Made by a program: the position numbers and the translations under genes. From contig CANSEY010000004.1 of NCBI GenBank assembly GCA_947646015.1, positions 124,001-188,000 of the forward strand: a stretch of DNA of 64,000 nt. Reading direction: 5' to 3'. The notes under the pieces are model-generated. The model did not search any database, was not told the DNA's origin, and worked only from the letters and a program-made list of their open reading frames with translations. Below, piece after piece: positions 63,093 to 64,000 of the stretch. Each line of letters starts with the position of its first letter. The first letter of the stretch is position 1. Origin of the DNA: an uncultured Bacteroides sp. (GTDB lineage: Bacteria > Bacteroidota > Bacteroidia > Bacteroidales > Bacteroidaceae).

Positions 63093-64000
63093 ATGAAACA
63101 AATTGTAGGATTAGTATTGATTTTGTGTTGTACACAAATGGTGGCTCAGGAGGTTTTTCCTGATGGCAAGGCAATCCCTGAATGGTTCAGGGAAAACAAG
63201 GAAGTGAATGTGAATGCTTTAGGAAAGAAATATAGCATAACCGATTATGGAGTAGCGAACGACAGTACGGTGGTGCAGACAAAGAAGATACAGGGAGTAA
63301 TTGATCTGGCTGCCCGGAATGGGGGTGGAGTTATAGTTATTCCCAAAGGTACTTTCTTAAGCGGATCACTTTTCTTTAAAAACAATACTCATTTACATCT
63401 GGAAGAAGATGCAGTATTAAAGGGAAGCGATGATATTAGTCATTTTCCGGTGAAAATGACCCGTATGGAGGGACAGACTTTAAAGTACTTCATGGCTTTG
63501 GTAAATGCAGACGGACTGGATGGATTTACAATTTCCGGAAAGGGAACATTGAATGGAAACGGGCTTCGGTACTGGAAGTCATTTTGGTTACGGCGTTCTA
63601 TAAATCCGGATTGCACCAATATGGAAGAAATGCGTCCTCGCATTATTTATTTGTCCAACTGTAAGAATACTCAGATTGAGGGAATCAGAATTATGAATTC
63701 TCCTTTCTGGAGCACTCATTTCTATAAATGCAGTTTTTTGAAGTTGTTGAATCTTTGCATTACTTCGCCTGCCAGTCCTGTAAAAGCTCCTAGTACGGAT
63801 GCAGTGGACCTTGATGTTTGTAATAATGTGCTGATAAAGAATTGTTATATGTCTGTCAATGATGATGCGGTAGCGCTGAAAGGGGGAAAAGGACCTTGGG
63901 CAGATAAAGATGCCAATAATGGAGAAAACTATGATATTATTATTGAAGACTGTACCTACGGATTCTGTCATAGCGCCTTTACTTGTGGTAGTGAGTCTAT
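63093..64000 (+). CDS. GH28 glycosidase 3, 5' part only
   Basis: The ATG at 63093 gives a signal peptide (KQIVGLVLILCCTQMVAQ); 302 residues are present and the gene runs off the right edge. Beta-helix start KYSITDYGVANDSTVVQTKK, GGGVIVIPKGTFLSGSLFF. Active-site set: APSTDAVDLDVCNNV (in place of NTDG), SVNDDAVALKGGKG (Asp pair) and TCGSES at the very edge. The WxDKDANNGENYD section is typical of unsaturated or rhamnogalacturonyl GH28 types. Together with the other two GH28, it completes an RG-I backbone set. Confidence 0.92.
   Translation, partial: MKQIVGLVLILCCTQMVAQEVFPDGKAIPEWFRENKEVNVNALGKKYSITDYGVANDSTVVQTKKIQGVIDLAARNGGGVIVIPKGTFLSGSLFFKNNTHLHLEEDAVLKGSDDISHFPVKMTRMEGQTLKYFMALVNADGLDGFTISGKGTLNGNGLRYWKSFWLRRSINPDCTNMEEMRPRIIYLSNCKNTQIEGIRIMNSPFWSTHFYKCSFLKLLNLCITSPASPVKAPSTDAVDLDVCNNVLIKNCYMSVNDDAVALKGGKGPWADKDANNGENYDIIIEDCTYGFCHSAFTCGSES

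Overview
The window looks like a Bacteroides chromosome. Evidence: SusC/SusD pairs, surface lipoproteins with an acidic patch after the lipobox cysteine, GH92/GH106/GH28/GH18 glycosidases, an ECF sigma/anti-sigma/STN-type SusC cassette, and promoters with the TAnnTTTG -7 element in front of most transcription units. The B12 uptake and methylmalonyl-CoA mutase order resembles, from memory, the third B12 locus of B. thetaiotaomicron, but I cannot fix the species.

Layout. (1) 1-11,900: an alpha-mannoside locus on the minus strand. It encodes a three-part ROK sugar kinase / linker / mannose-6-phosphate isomerase fusion, a GH92 alpha-mannosidase, a sugar MFS transporter and a SusC/SusD pair (SusD runs off the left edge). 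A divergent GntR/UTRA regulator lies opposite. Together these form a route from surface mannoside to fructose-6-phosphate. (2) 11,900-13,900: a MATE exporter followed by a Crp-like regulator broken by two in-frame amber codons. (3) 13,950-26,530: a vitamin B12 region with two divergent cobalamin riboswitches. To the left are three surface lipoproteins (PKD-like, leucine-rich-repeat, beta-propeller) and BtuF-BtuC-BtuD; to the right are BtuG-BtuB. A degenerate 22-bp tandem array lies between the riboswitches. (4) 26,660-33,530: a cytidylate-kinase-like protein, an AspT-type transporter, and mutA-mutB, the B12-dependent enzyme that uses the captured vitamin. (5) 33,560-44,290: a PUL with ECF sigma factor, FecR anti-sigma, STN-SusC (frameshifted at a G7 tract), SusD, a GH18-like binding lipoprotein, a DUF1735-LamG lipoprotein and a GH18 protein with an altered catalytic motif. 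The arrangement resembles PULs for host N-glycans. (6) 44,350-49,340: topB, a non-coding element of about 590 bp with about 105-bp inverted arms and a second 22-bp array, an AraC regulator with a zinc-ribbon N-terminus, a short QueG-like Fe-S protein and a MITE-like hairpin. (7) 49,385-64,000: a rhamnogalacturonan-I type cluster. The minus operon is GH2-CE12-GH28-unknown-GH28-GH106; the plus operon is a GH43-like/GH42 fusion and a GH28 that runs off the right edge.

Most novel to me: the two intergenic arrays that share an exact 22-bp period, one inside a large inverted-repeat element; the uncharacterised surface lipoproteins in the B12 operon; and several possible recoding, phase-variation or inactivation signals (G7 frameshift in SusC, paired amber codons in the Crp regulator, Asp-to-Trp change in the GH18 motif). 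No tRNA, rRNA, CRISPR array or intact transposase gene was seen.
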